Part shown: positions 25,827-35,279 of the stretch, one piece after another
Position numbering within the stretch: the stretch's first letter is position 1
Layout of the letters: each line of letters opens with the position of its first letter
From: Brevibacterium sp. CS2
Lineage (GTDB): Bacteria; Actinomycetota; Actinomycetes; Actinomycetales; Brevibacteriaceae
Length of the DNA: 64,000 nt
NCBI RefSeq assembly: GCF_005280295.1
Contig: NZ_CP040020.1
Span: forward strand, 310,001-374,000
Direction of reading: 5' to 3'
Notes under the pieces: model-generated
What the model saw: the letters and a program-made list of their open reading frames with translations, nothing else
The model's database searches: none
Told to the model about the DNA's origin: nothing
Made by a program: the position numbers and the translations under genes

Positions 25827-26462
25827 ATGCATCTTCACGTGGCTGACCATCCGCTGATCGCCCATAAGCTCACCGTCCTGCGCGACGAGCGCACCGATTC
25901 CGCACGCTTCCGCCTGCTCACCGATGAGCTCGTCATGCTGCTCGCATACGAGGCCACGCGCGGCATCCGCGTCGAGGACAAGGCCGTGAGCACCCCGGTG
26001 GGCCCGATGACCGGGACAGCGCTGTCGAATCCGCGGCCGGTCGTGGTGCCGATCCTGCGCGCCGGGCTCGGCATGCTCGAGGGCCTGCTGCGAATGCTCC
26101 CCACCGCGGAGGTCGGCTTCCTCGGCATGGTGCGCGACGACGAGACCTTCGAGGCCACCGCCTACGCCGAGCGCCTGCCGTCCGACCTGTCGGGCCGGCA
26201 GATCTTCATCATCGACCCGATGCTCGCCACCGGCGGCACGCTCGCGATGGCCATCGACTACCTGCTCGCCCGCGGGGTCTCCGAGGTCACCGCGATCTGC
26301 CTGGTCAGCGCCCCTGAGGGCGTCGCACACATCGAGCACACCTACGCCGGTCGCGCCGACGTCACGATCCACACCGCCGCGCTCGACGAGAAGCTCAACG
26401 AGACCGGCTACATCGTCCCGGGACTCGGCGACGCGGGCGACCGCATGTACGGCGTCGTCTGA
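25827..26462 (+). CDS. upp: Uracil phosphoribosyltransferase
   Basis: A 211-residue pyrimidine salvage enzyme converting uracil and PRPP to UMP. The PRPP loop [11 protein letters not shown], the PILRAGLGM loop and the C-terminal uracil-binding stretch [18 protein letters not shown] are all intact and at the expected places. Length matches the family. Transcribed divergently from the tadA pair from a promoter whose -10 abuts the start codon. Confidence 0.96.
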   Translation: MHLHVADHPLIAHKLTVLRDERTDSARFRLLTDELVMLLAYEATRGIRVEDKAVSTPVGPMTGTALSNPRPVVVPILRAGLGMLEGLLRMLPTAEVGFLGMVRDDETFEATAYAERLPSDLSGRQIFIIDPMLATGGTLAMAIDYLLARGVSEVTAICLVSAPEGVAHIEHTYAGRADVTIHTAALDEKLNETGYIVPGLGDAGDRMYGVV

Positions 26463-26796
26463 CCCGCGGCGCGGACCGACCCAGCTCCACCAGCGGCGTT
26501 CCCCGCTGTCATATTGCGTCTTATTCGAGCGCTTCGGCACCCTCATGCTTGCCGCTCGCGTCGAGCATGAAGAATAATGACGAGCATGCTCAGTTCCTTC
26601 CCGGTGCCGCTCCGCCGCACCGCAGACGCCCGGCGCCGATGTCCGCGACCCCGGTGTGCACAGCTCATGCTGTGCGTTCGCGACTGACCCCTACACTGCC
26701 GCACGGTCGCGAACGGTCACCGATGAGCGGCACCCGCGAGGTCCGGCACTCCCGCCTCGCACGCGATCATCGCGCCGACAGAAGGAACCGCACACC
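26463..26796. promoter_or_regulatory. Upstream region of the winged-helix regulator
   Basis: About 330 bases without a gene. A relatively AT-rich patch at 26500-26590 holds an imperfect inverted repeat (GTCAT...ATGAC, with TCTTATTC opposite GAAGAATAA). TACACT at 26693-26698 could be a -10 box, giving a 5' leader of about 90 nt before the AGAAGGA ribosome binding site at 26780. No riboswitch or RNA gene recognised. Confidence 0.4.
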
Positions 26797-27576
26797 ATGT
26801 CCGTCCCCCAGCCTCAGCAGCGCCCGGTCCACCCACGCAGCGCCGCCGCCACCCGACGCCAGGGAGCCCGCTTGACTCCGGTCGACCCCCGTTCCGCTCC
26901 GCGCACCTTCGGCCCCGCAGGCGTGCGCCCCTCACAGAAGGCCGCACGCGGCATCGTCCTCTACATCGGCCTCGACGAGACGAAGGCCGCCGAGGACGGG
27001 ACCAACCTCGCCGCGATCGCGCAGGCCCTGCAGGAGTACGCACGCGAGCTCGCCTCCCAGGCGGACACCCAGGCCGTCATCGCGCTCGCCCCGGACGGCC
27101 CCGGCAAGGACCTCGACGCGGTGCGGGCGGTCGCGATCGGATCGCCCGCCGCCACCGGCGATCCCGCCGGTCGCCACGGACCGGTCCGCTCCCGCATCCC
27201 CGCCCGCATGCACCCGCCCGCATCGAGCGAGGACCTCACCCCGGTCGGCGCCCCGGCCCGCCGCCTGCAGATCGACATCCCGCGCCGCGAGGTGCACGTC
27301 GACGGTGAGCTCGCCGGGCTCACCACCAAGGAGTTCGACCTCCTCGCAACGCTCGTGTCCCGCCCCGGCGAGACCCTCTCCCGCCTCGACCTCATCGACA
27401 GCCTCTGGGGCACCGAGGACGATGCCCCCGACGAGCGGACGGTCGACGTCCACGTGCGCCGCCTGCGACGCCGGCTCGGCCCGTTCTCTGCGATCGTGCG
27501 GACGATCCGCGGCGGCGGATACCGGTTCGACGACCACCCCGACGTCACCGTCTGGCGCGCCACCGCCTCACGCTGA
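26797..27576 (+). CDS. Winged-helix transcriptional regulator with OmpR-type output domain, no receiver
   Basis: A 259-residue DNA-binding protein. The C-terminal 100 residues are an OmpR/PhoB-type winged helix: LTTKEFDLLATLVSRPGETLSR, the recognition helix DERTVDVHVRRLRRRLG, and wing IRTIRGGGYRF. The N-terminal 150 residues are basic then contain RGIVLYIGLDETKAAEDG and a helical segment. They lack the Asp/Lys pattern of a receiver domain, so control by phosphorylation is unlikely. No sensor kinase is adjacent. ATG 26797 has GAAGGAA upstream. The target is unknown; an AT-rich palindromic patch upstream may be autoregulatory (inference). Confidence 0.8.
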   Translation: MSVPQPQQRPVHPRSAAATRRQGARLTPVDPRSAPRTFGPAGVRPSQKAARGIVLYIGLDETKAAEDGTNLAAIAQALQEYARELASQADTQAVIALAPDGPGKDLDAVRAVAIGSPAATGDPAGRHGPVRSRIPARMHPPASSEDLTPVGAPARRLQIDIPRREVHVDGELAGLTTKEFDLLATLVSRPGETLSRLDLIDSLWGTEDDAPDERTVDVHVRRLRRRLGPFSAIVRTIRGGGYRFDDHPDVTVWRATASR

Positions 27577-27652
27577 ACCGGCACCGCCCGGGGCCGCGGC
27601 CGCACCCATCGCGCGGCCCGGCTTCCTCCAGCCTTTCGTCAGTTTCCGGGCA

Positions 27653-27658
27653 TACACT
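27653..27658 (+). promoter_or_regulatory. Probable leaderless -10 (TACACT) of the EEP gene
   Basis: TACACT ends 8 nt before ATG 27667; the intervening CGGGGGCG is not a convincing ribosome binding site. Confidence 0.5.
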
Positions 27659-27666
27659 CGGGGGCG

Positions 27667-28587
27667 ATGTCCGCAACTCGAAACCCCTCCAAAGGGATCC
27701 TGACCTTCGTCGTCGGCGCCCTCCTCGCAGCCCTGCTCGCGATGCACGAGCTCGTGCCCACCACCCGTGGGCTCGCCCTCGTCGTCGAGTCCGCGCTGCC
27801 CTGGACCGGGCTGCTCATCGTGCTGCTCTTCATCGTGGCGCTCTTCCGCTTCTCGGTGCTGAGCATCATCGGCGTGCTGCTCCCGGCGCTCGTCTGGTTC
27901 CTCATGTTCGGCAGCTACCTGCGTCCGGCCGACACCCCGGACGACGCCGACCTCGTCGTCGCGACCCAGAACGTCGGCGCGCGGATGCCGCAGCCCACCG
28001 CGACGGCGCAGAACATCATCGACCACGACCCCGACATCGTGTCGGTCCAGGAGATCGAATCGCTGTCCGGGGAGATCATCACCGAGCAGCTCACCGAGCA
28101 CTACGCGCACTCGACGGACCAGGGCACGATCGGCATCTGGTCGAAATGGCCGATGAGCGAGCCCGAGGAGATCGACCTCGGCATCCAGTGGACCCGGGCG
28201 ATCGCCACGACGATCAGCACCGACCACGGCGATGTGCGCTTCTACAGCGTCCACCTGCCCTCCGTGCGCCCTGGCCAGGAATCGCTGCGCAACAACGCGC
28301 TGTCCAAGCTCTCCGACGCGATCGAGGCCGACGGAGCCGAGCACATCATCGTCGCCGGCGACTTCAACTCCGGCAGCGCGGACCGCTACTTCGAGCGCCT
28401 CGACGACGAGCTCACCGACACCCGCGAGGCCGTGGGCGGGGGCTTCGGCTTCACCTGGCCCTCGATCTTCCCCGTCGTGCGCCTCGACCACGTCATGGTG
28501 CGCGGCCTCGAGCCGGTCGGCGACTCCGTGCTCGACCGCGGCACGAGCGACCACCGCGCGGTCATCGGCTACCTCGACTACCCCTGA
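27667..28587 (+). CDS. Membrane-anchored endonuclease/exonuclease/phosphatase family protein
   Basis: A 306-residue protein with three N-terminal hydrophobic segments (residues 10-85) followed by an EEP catalytic domain facing outside. The metal and catalytic motifs are ATQNVGA (Asn), VQEIE (Glu), YSVHLPS, VAGDFNSG (Asp-Asn) and SDHRAV (Asp-His). The family includes DNases and phosphodiesterases/sphingomyelinases; which applies here is unclear. Small single-gene unit with a -10 box just upstream; the next genes are convergent. Confidence 0.87.
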   Translation: MSATRNPSKGILTFVVGALLAALLAMHELVPTTRGLALVVESALPWTGLLIVLLFIVALFRFSVLSIIGVLLPALVWFLMFGSYLRPADTPDDADLVVATQNVGARMPQPTATAQNIIDHDPDIVSVQEIESLSGEIITEQLTEHYAHSTDQGTIGIWSKWPMSEPEEIDLGIQWTRAIATTISTDHGDVRFYSVHLPSVRPGQESLRNNALSKLSDAIEADGAEHIIVAGDFNSGSADRYFERLDDELTDTREAVGGGFGFTWPSIFPVVRLDHVMVRGLEPVGDSVLDRGTSDHRAVIGYLDYP

Positions 28588-28656
28588 TCGGCCACCCGAC
28601 CCCGGGGTGCGACGGACGGACCGGCGCGACCGCGGCCCGAGCACCGGCCCGGGCTC

Positions 28657-29865
28657 TCAGCCGGCCGGCGGGGACTGCACCGCGCAGCTGCGGGTGTCGA
28701 CCGGACGGGTCCGCTCCTGCGCATCGCGCAGCACGCCGTCGATCTCGTCGAGCGTGAGCGCATAGCCGGTCTCCGGGTCCGTGGCGGACTTCGCGAACAC
28801 CATCCCCACGACCCGACCCTGGGAGTCGAGCATCGGTCCGCCGGAGTTTCCCGGCCGGATGATCCCGCGCATCGAGTAGACCTCGCGGACCACCGTGTCG
28901 TCGTTGTAGATGTCGAGGCCGCGCGCATCGAGCCGGTCGCGCACGCGGGTGGGTGAGATCGTGTACGGCCCGTTCTCGGGGAAGCCGACGACCACGGAGT
29001 CGGCGCCGACGGTGAGCGTGCTGCCGAACTCGAGCTCCGGCGCGGCGAGCTCCGGCACCCGCAGGACCGCGACGTCGAGCGCCGGATCGAACGCCACGAC
29101 GTCCCCGGAGTACGGGTGTCCGGTGCCGCCCACCTGCACGCTCAGCGCCTGCGCACCGGCGACCACGTGGGCGTTGGTCGCGACGAGCCCGGAGGAGTAC
29201 ACCCAGCCGGTGCCCTCCTGGAGCGTGCCGCACTCGGTGACGGTGGTGACGATCTTGACCACGGAGTCGTCGACGTCTCGGCCGACGGCGACCATCGCCT
29301 CGTTCGGCTCCCCGACCCCCCGGATCTGCTCCGGCTGGCCCTGGAACACCTGCGGGAAGCCGGTGTCGGCGAGAGCGGTGCCGATCTCGCCGAGCGCCTC
29401 GGTCGAGGTGATGGGCGCATAGCGGTCGAGCGCGGCGATGATCGCGGACTCCGCAGCCCACCGGTTGGGGGTGAGGAGCGGGGTGGTGGCGATCCAGCCT
29501 GCCGCGAGCCACACGATGAGGGTGAAGGCGACGAGCCCGGAGGCGCCGCCGCCGAGCGCATCGACCCCGCGCCCCCAGCGGCTGGGGATCCGGTCGCGCA
29601 GGGAGGCGCCGACGAATCCGCCGACACCGGAGAGCACGACGCCGAGCACGAGCGGGAGCGCCACCGTCAGGCCGGGCTCCGCGGACGCGTCGAGCACGCC
29701 GGCCCCGGTGAGGATGTCGGCCGCCCAGGGCCCGAGGAAGCGACCGGCGACGAGTCCGACGACGAACCCCGCCACCGCTCCGCCGCCGGCGAGGAAGCCC
29801 TGCTGCCAGCCGAGGAGCGCGGCGAGCAGGGCGAGGGCGAGCAGGGCGAGGTCGACCGGGGTCAT
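28657..29865 (-). CDS. marP: MarP-type membrane serine protease
   Basis: A 402-residue protein with four N-terminal helices (a CvpA-like domain, residues 1-130) and an extracytoplasmic trypsin-like domain. The triad is visible: His233 (ATNAHVVAG), Asp264 (LDVAVLR) and Ser341 (RPGNSGGP). Cys212 and the C-terminal Cys (RSCAVQ) correspond to the regulatory disulfide known in mycobacterial MarP, which supports acid and oxidative stress resistance. Its ATG overlaps the stop of the PrsW-like gene by one base (TGATG), so it is translationally coupled. Confidence 0.9.
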   Translation of the reverse strand: MTPVDLALLALALLAALLGWQQGFLAGGGAVAGFVVGLVAGRFLGPWAADILTGAGVLDASAEPGLTVALPLVLGVVLSGVGGFVGASLRDRIPSRWGRGVDALGGGASGLVAFTLIVWLAAGWIATTPLLTPNRWAAESAIIAALDRYAPITSTEALGEIGTALADTGFPQVFQGQPEQIRGVGEPNEAMVAVGRDVDDSVVKIVTTVTECGTLQEGTGWVYSSGLVATNAHVVAGAQALSVQVGGTGHPYSGDVVAFDPALDVAVLRVPELAAPELEFGSTLTVGADSVVVGFPENGPYTISPTRVRDRLDARGLDIYNDDTVVREVYSMRGIIRPGNSGGPMLDSQGRVVGMVFAKSATDPETGYALTLDEIDGVLRDAQERTRPVDTRSCAVQSPPAG

Positions 29866-31457
29866 CAGGCCCTGCCGGGCCGGTGGGAGCGGTGGTTGAC
29901 CGCGCCCATGAGAGCACTGCGCTCCATGGTGAACTGCTCGAGCAGGTAGAGCTCGACCTTGCGCTCGGTCTCCCCGCCGACGCCGGCGAGCACCCGGGTG
30001 CGGGTGGCCGCGAGGTTGGCGGCGAGCCGGATCATCGTGCGCATGTGGTCGCGCGCGTTCGGGTACTGACCGGCCCAGCGCTTGCCCGCCCGGCGGCCCT
30101 TCCAGGTGCCGAGCATGTCGACCTCGGAGTGGGTGAGCCAACCGGCGTTCGCGTAGTCGCCCAGCGACTGGCGGGTGTGGGTGGACTCGTTGTGGCGGAA
30201 CACGAGGCCGAGCACGAACCAGCTGATCGCGATGAGGGCGGACAGCACGAACAGGATGCCGAGGGACACGAACACATGGATCGCGCCCGTCGCGACCAGC
30301 GCCGAGGTCAGGGTCGCGGTCCCGTTCCACACGGCGTGGAGCACCATGCCGGCGATGAGACCGGGCAGCCACATGATCGCGGTGAGCCACCAGGCGCCGC
30401 GGCGGGCTGCGAAGCCGATCGACACGCCGGCGCAGGCGACGAACGTGGAGTGGAGCAGCGGGCTCATGAGGCAGCGGACGATGAAGGTCTGCCACAGCCC
30501 CGCATCCGCGTTCTCGACGTAGGCGCTGCCGAGGTAGAGGATGTTCTCCGTGAAGGCGAACCCGGCGCCGATGAGGCTGCCGTAGACCCAGCCGTCGAGC
30601 GGCCCCTCGAAGTGCTTGCGGGCGGCCAGCACGATGACGACGAGCAGGACGCCCTTGGTGATCTCCTCGATCACCGGTGCCATGACGACCGCGCCGAATA
30701 CGTCGCCCGAGGCGTCGAGACCGACGATGGAGAGCGCGACGAGGCCGAACCAGCTGGCGATGAGGGTCATGATGACCGAGGCCACGGCGCCCCACAGCAG
30801 GCACACGAGCAGGAGGAGCTTGGGCTGGGGCTTCCAGCGGTCGAACCACAGCACCATGAGGATGATGAGGACGAGCGGGATCGCGGACAGCCCGATGACG
30901 AGCAGGCCGGCGCCGTCGAAGGAGAAGGCGCCGAAGATGAGAATGGCGAGCATGCCGAGCAGGAGGATCGCACCGACGATCGAGGCCGCCACGATGCGGG
31001 CGATGTTCGCCCCGGCGGTCGGGTCCTCCTGCGGGAGCCGACGGGCGGCCTGAGCAGCCCACGGGGCGTCGACCGGGGCCCCGGAGCGCTGCTGCACCTG
31101 GTGCCGGATCCGCATCTCCTGGGTGACCGTGGGTGAGAACCGCGGCTGGGCGTAGACGCGCTGGGCCGGCTGCTGCGCACCGTGCTGAGGGGCCGGCCGG
31201 TACGGGCCGCCGGGCTGCTGGGCCTGCGGGTGCGGCGCGCCGTGGGGCACGGGGCCGGAGCCGTACTGCCCGGGCTGCCGGGGGCCGCCCGGGCAGCCGT
31301 GCGGAGGCATCCCCTGCGGCAGGGGACCCTGTGGTCCGCGGTGCTGGGGCGCAGCACCCTGCGGCGGCATGCCGGGGTGCGCCGGCGCTCCCTGCGGCCC
31401 GCTCGAGTGCCCGCCGGGGGCGGGGCGGGCGTGCTCGTCATGGGGATGGTGGCTCAT
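29865..31457 (-). CDS. PrsW-family intramembrane metalloprotease with long hydrophilic N-terminus
   Basis: A 530-residue membrane protein. Residues 1-150 are a His/Gln/Pro/Gly-rich cytosolic tail (MSHHPHDEH, GPQGPLPQGMPP). The membrane domain carries the PrsW signatures: APVIEEITKG (Glu-Glu), FAFTENILY and HAVWNGTA. PrsW proteins cut anti-sigma factors in Bacilli, but the substrate here is unknown. ATG 31457 has a GAGGCAGG site upstream; TATGCT about 60 nt further up is a possible -10. It is followed without a gap by the MarP-like protease. Confidence 0.88.
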   Translation of the reverse strand: MSHHPHDEHARPAPGGHSSGPQGAPAHPGMPPQGAAPQHRGPQGPLPQGMPPHGCPGGPRQPGQYGSGPVPHGAPHPQAQQPGGPYRPAPQHGAQQPAQRVYAQPRFSPTVTQEMRIRHQVQQRSGAPVDAPWAAQAARRLPQEDPTAGANIARIVAASIVGAILLLGMLAILIFGAFSFDGAGLLVIGLSAIPLVLIILMVLWFDRWKPQPKLLLLVCLLWGAVASVIMTLIASWFGLVALSIVGLDASGDVFGAVVMAPVIEEITKGVLLVVIVLAARKHFEGPLDGWVYGSLIGAGFAFTENILYLGSAYVENADAGLWQTFIVRCLMSPLLHSTFVACAGVSIGFAARRGAWWLTAIMWLPGLIAGMVLHAVWNGTATLTSALVATGAIHVFVSLGILFVLSALIAISWFVLGLVFRHNESTHTRQSLGDYANAGWLTHSEVDMLGTWKGRRAGKRWAGQYPNARDHMRTMIRLAANLAATRTRVLAGVGGETERKVELYLLEQFTMERSALMGAVNHRSHRPGRA

Positions 31458-31663
31458 ACCTGCCTCGATCGTCTGCGGCGGCCGGGACGCGCCCGGTGTC
31501 TGTGCTCGGATCCAGCATAGGCACTGGCGCGGACGCGCGTGCACCGAACGCGGTGTCGGTTGTGCAACACCGCGGTGCGAGCTCGTCGCACGGGAGACCC
31601 GAGTGGGTGCTCGGCACCGTCCTCGGTCCAGCATCCGAGCGACGGGCGAGCGACCGGACGGAC

Positions 31664-31701
31664 GAGGGGCCGGACACCGGTCGTCCGGTGTCCGGCCCCT
31701 C
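31664..31701 (-). terminator. Strong hairpin terminator after mqo
   Basis: A perfect 17-bp stem (31664-31680 with 31685-31701) closes a TCGT tetraloop. It lies 33 nt past the mqo stop. Confidence 0.8.
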
Positions 31702-31733
31702 GGCGGCGTCGTCTGCCGCGAGTGCGCACGGTG

Positions 31734-33227
31734 TCAGACCGCGGGCTCGTCCTTGATGAGCTGGAGCGTCCGCGCGGTGTACTCGGAGAGCTCGGTGAGC
31801 AGCGTCTCGTCCTCGTGGAGCTTGCGCCCCAGTGAGGGGACCATGGCCTTGAGCTTCGGCTCCCAGCCCGTGTACTGCTGGGGGAAGCAGGTGGCGAGCA
31901 GGTTGAGCATGATCGGCGCGGCCGTCGAGGCTCCGGGCGAGGCGCCCAGCAGCGCTGCGATCGAGCCGTCGGCGGCGGAGATGAGCTCGGTGCCGAAGCC
32001 CAGCACGCCGCCCTTCTTGCCGTCGCGCTTCATCACCTGCACGCGCTGGCCGGCGGTGATGAACTCCCAGTCGCCCGGGTCGACCTCGGGGGTGAACTCG
32101 GCGAGCATCTCGTAGCGATCCTTCTTCGAGGAGGCGAGCTCGCCGACGAGGTACTTCACCAGGTCGAAGTTGTCCTTCGCGACGTTGAGCATGACCGGCA
32201 GGTTGTTCCCGCGCACGGAGAACGGCAGGTCGGTGATGCGGCCCGACTTGAGGAACTTCGGGGAGAACCCGGCGTAGGGCCCGAACATGAGGTAGCGCTT
32301 GCCGTTGACCACGCGGGTGTCGAGGTGCGGCACCGACATCGGGGGTGCGCCGAAGGCGGCCTGGCCGTAGACCTTGGCGTGGTGGCGCTCGACGAGCTCG
32401 GGGCGGGAGGTGCGGAGGAACAGCCCGGAGACCGGGAAGCCGCCGTAGCCGCGGCCTTCCGCGATGCCGGACTTCTGCAGCAGGTGGAGGGCACCTCCGC
32501 CGCCGCCGATGAACACGAAGCGGGCGTTGACGTCGAACGCGTCGGCGGCTGTGGAATCCTTCACCGACACGCGCCAGCCGTCGGCGGTGCGGTTGAGGTC
32601 GGTGACGGCGTGCCCGGTGCGGATCTGCGTGCCCTTGGTGCCCATGTGGGTGAGGAGCTGCCGGGTGAGCGAACCGAAGTCGACGTCGGTGCCGGTCCGG
32701 AACCGGGACACGCCGTTGACCTGGCCGGGGCCGCGGTTCTCGAACATCAGCGGCAGCCAGTCCGCCTGCGTCGCCGGGTCGTCGGTGTACTCCATGTCCG
32801 CGAACAGCGGGTTGCGGACCATGGTCTCGTACCGCTTGCGGATGTAGTCGCGGCCCTTCTCCCCCCGGCCGTAGCTCATGTGGGGCACCTGGTTGATGAA
32901 GGTCGACGGGTCGGTGATGACGCCCTCGTCGATGAGGTAGGACCAGAACTGGCGCGAGACGTGGAACTGCTCGTTGATGTTGATGGCCTTGGTGATGTCG
33001 ACGTCACCGTTGGCATCCGCCGGGGAGTAGTTGAGCTCGCACAGGGCGGCGTGCCCGGTGCCCGCGTTGTTCCACGGATCCGAGCTCTCGCGCGCGACGT
33101 AGTCGAGTCGCTCGTAGACGCGGATGTCCCATTCCGGCTGGAGCTCGGTGAGCATGGCGCCCAGGGTGGCGCTCATGATCCCGCCGCCGATGAGGACGAC
33201 ATCGACGCTTTCCTTGGTGTACGTCAT
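31734..33227 (-). CDS. mqo: Malate:quinone oxidoreductase
   Basis: A 497-residue peripheral membrane flavoenzyme of the TCA cycle that oxidises malate to oxaloacetate and reduces quinone. The FAD-binding N-terminus DVVLIGGGIMSATLG, WNNAGTGHAALCELNYSP, the VFIGGGGGALHLLQKSG loop and GASPGASTAAPIMLNLL are hallmark segments. The start ATG 33227 has GAGGTAACT just upstream. A long hairpin terminator follows. Single-gene unit; divergent from the LPxTG protein gene with about 280 bases between them. Confidence 0.97.
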   Translation of the reverse strand: MTYTKESVDVVLIGGGIMSATLGAMLTELQPEWDIRVYERLDYVARESSDPWNNAGTGHAALCELNYSPADANGDVDITKAININEQFHVSRQFWSYLIDEGVITDPSTFINQVPHMSYGRGEKGRDYIRKRYETMVRNPLFADMEYTDDPATQADWLPLMFENRGPGQVNGVSRFRTGTDVDFGSLTRQLLTHMGTKGTQIRTGHAVTDLNRTADGWRVSVKDSTAADAFDVNARFVFIGGGGGALHLLQKSGIAEGRGYGGFPVSGLFLRTSRPELVERHHAKVYGQAAFGAPPMSVPHLDTRVVNGKRYLMFGPYAGFSPKFLKSGRITDLPFSVRGNNLPVMLNVAKDNFDLVKYLVGELASSKKDRYEMLAEFTPEVDPGDWEFITAGQRVQVMKRDGKKGGVLGFGTELISAADGSIAALLGASPGASTAAPIMLNLLATCFPQQYTGWEPKLKAMVPSLGRKLHEDETLLTELSEYTARTLQLIKDEPAV

Positions 33228-33510
33228 AGTTACCTCGGCTCAGTTCGCACTCGGCGCACCCCTTGCCGGCACGCCCGATTCCATTACCAGACTCTACTCC
33301 GCTCGCGCGGCCTGACCGAACTCGGGTCCGCCCTGCGCACAGGCCCCGGGGCCCGCCTTCCGGGGGCGTCCGGGCGTCCCCTCCGATGCGCGTTCGGCTG
33401 TGGAACATCGCCGGCACCGATGCGGTCGCCGAGCTGGGGACAGCGGCTCCCCGTCCACAGGCCGAGCGGGGCCCTGTCGCCGGGGCACCCGGTCGAGGTG
33501 CGATGGCGCC

Positions 33511-35121
33511 ATGACCCGATACCCCGCTCCCGACCTGCCCACTCCCGCTGCTCGGCGCCCCGTGCGCGCGCTCGCCCCCTCCCCTCCGCGACGTCCCGCT
33601 CGGGCGATGCGGCGGGTCCATGCACTCGTGTCCGCCGCCCTCCTCGCCCTGCTCCTCACCACCGGGCCCGCTCTCTCCCCGGATCATCCCCCGGCTGCCA
33701 GCGCCGCCGGGCTCGGACCCACGACCGAGGCGGACTCCGCACGCGCACTCGGGTCCACCGCTCCCGAGGTCCTGGGACCGGGGCGCTGGCATCGCACCAA
33801 GGAGGGGCGCACCTGGTACGGGGCGTACCGCTCCCTCGAGGACGGCTTCGCCTACTGCGTCGACGCCGGGCGGGCCACCCCGCTCCCGCGCTTCTTCTCC
33901 GAGTCCACCGGCCGGGCCATCACGAGCCCGCGCACGGCCTGGGCGCTGCACACCCACTCCGGCTCGGAGCGGCGCGATGTGCAGTCGGCGCTCTCCGCAC
34001 TCGCCAAGCTCGATGAGCAGGTGCCGCACCGGCACGTCATCGCTCCCGAGCTGCCTGCCGATCTGGGTCCCGGGTTCCGCGGGGCGGCCGCCGAATTCAC
34101 CGCGATCTCCGAGGATGCCGAGCGATTCGCCGGCCCGTACACGCTCCACCTGGACATCGCGGAGTTCGCTCCGGGAGCGCACTCGACGACGGTGCGCATC
34201 CGGCTCGTGTCCGCGGCCGGGGAGCCCGTCCCCGGCATCCCCGTCGATCTCGAGGCGAGCGGAGGACTGCTCAGGGAGACATCCGTGACCACGGCCGCCG
34301 AGCCCGTCGCGGTGGCCCTCCGGGCGATCCCCCGGCTCGAGGCCTACGAGCACGCGCCGACGCAGGGAGCTGCCAGGCCCGGCGAGCGACCGGCCGATGA
34401 CGATTCAACCGGCGAGCAGGCGAGCGCTCCCGGGGACGGAACGCTCATGGAGGTGGACGTGACCGCTCGGGCGCACGACGTGCCGCCGACCTCGGTCCGG
34501 TTCCACGAGGCGCAGGGCCAGGGGGCCACCCGGGTGCAGAACGTCATCGCCGCCGATGCCCCGGATGAGATCATCACCGAGCGATCCCGCACCGCCCGTT
34601 CCGAGCCCGCGCCGTCACCGGCACCGCCGACCTACCCGGCCCCGTCACCTCCGGCCCCGGCGCCTTCAGCCCCGTCGTCCCCGACCCCTACGCCGGTGCC
34701 GACGCCCGAGCCGTCGGAGCCTGAGCCCGCACCCTCGGAGTCGACTCCCGCGGCTCCTGAGCCGGAGCCCGCACCCTCGGAGACACCTGCGCCGACAGCC
34801 ACCGCACCGGAGCACGAACCTGCACCCTCTGCGGAACCCGACCACGAGCCGACACCGCCGGCGGAGCCGGGCGCGACCCCGAGCACGCCGGCACCGGGTG
34901 CGCCGGCACCCGGTGCTCCCGAGACCCGTTCGTCTGCTCCCGCGGAACCGGCCGGCGGACCGGCACCCGAAGCTCCTGCGGAGCCGGAGCCCGCTCAGGC
35001 CGACGAACTGCCGCGGACCGGACCGACCTCGGGCTCCCGGGCCCTCCTGGGGCTCTCCCTCGTTCTCATCGGCACCGGAGCCGGAGCGCTCGTCCTCGGC
35101 GGCCGGGCCCGGCGGAAGTGA
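33511..35121 (+). CDS. LPxTG cell-wall-anchored protein with Pro-rich stalk
   Basis: A 536-residue surface protein. A basic n-region (with RR) and the hydrophobic stretch HALVSAALLALLLTTG form the signal peptide. A globular domain (about residues 80-330) contains TWYGAYRSLEDGFAYCVDAG, reminiscent of the start of thioester-type adhesin domains, though I cannot place the partner Gln. From about 370 to 500 comes a Pro/Glu/Ser/Ala stalk. LPRTG, a hydrophobic helix and RARRK end the protein, so sortase attachment is expected. ATG 33511 has GAGGTG upstream; ATG 33607 would give a shorter, more standard signal peptide. Confidence 0.85.
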   Translation: MTRYPAPDLPTPAARRPVRALAPSPPRRPARAMRRVHALVSAALLALLLTTGPALSPDHPPAASAAGLGPTTEADSARALGSTAPEVLGPGRWHRTKEGRTWYGAYRSLEDGFAYCVDAGRATPLPRFFSESTGRAITSPRTAWALHTHSGSERRDVQSALSALAKLDEQVPHRHVIAPELPADLGPGFRGAAAEFTAISEDAERFAGPYTLHLDIAEFAPGAHSTTVRIRLVSAAGEPVPGIPVDLEASGGLLRETSVTTAAEPVAVALRAIPRLEAYEHAPTQGAARPGERPADDDSTGEQASAPGDGTLMEVDVTARAHDVPPTSVRFHEAQGQGATRVQNVIAADAPDEIITERSRTARSEPAPSPAPPTYPAPSPPAPAPSAPSSPTPTPVPTPEPSEPEPAPSESTPAAPEPEPAPSETPAPTATAPEHEPAPSAEPDHEPTPPAEPGATPSTPAPGAPAPGAPETRSSAPAEPAGGPAPEAPAEPEPAQADELPRTGPTSGSRALLGLSLVLIGTGAGALVLGGRARRK

Positions 35122-35179
35122 CGCCGGACCGCTCGGACAGCAGTCCGTGCAATGGCGCAGCCGCCTCCCGGACACACCA

Positions 35180-35210
35180 GCGGCGCCCCGGCTGTTCGCC
35201 GGGGCGCCGC
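35180..35210. terminator. Bidirectional terminator between convergent genes
   Basis: GCGGCGCCCCGG (35180-35191) and CCGGGGCGCCGC (35199-35210) form a perfect 12-bp stem around CTGTTCG. Confidence 0.75.
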
Positions 35211-35279
35211 GGTTCGGAGCTCATCGCAGGAGCAGCACAGGGTGCGCCGTCGGCTCCTGCTGCAGCTCGGGCCTCTTCG

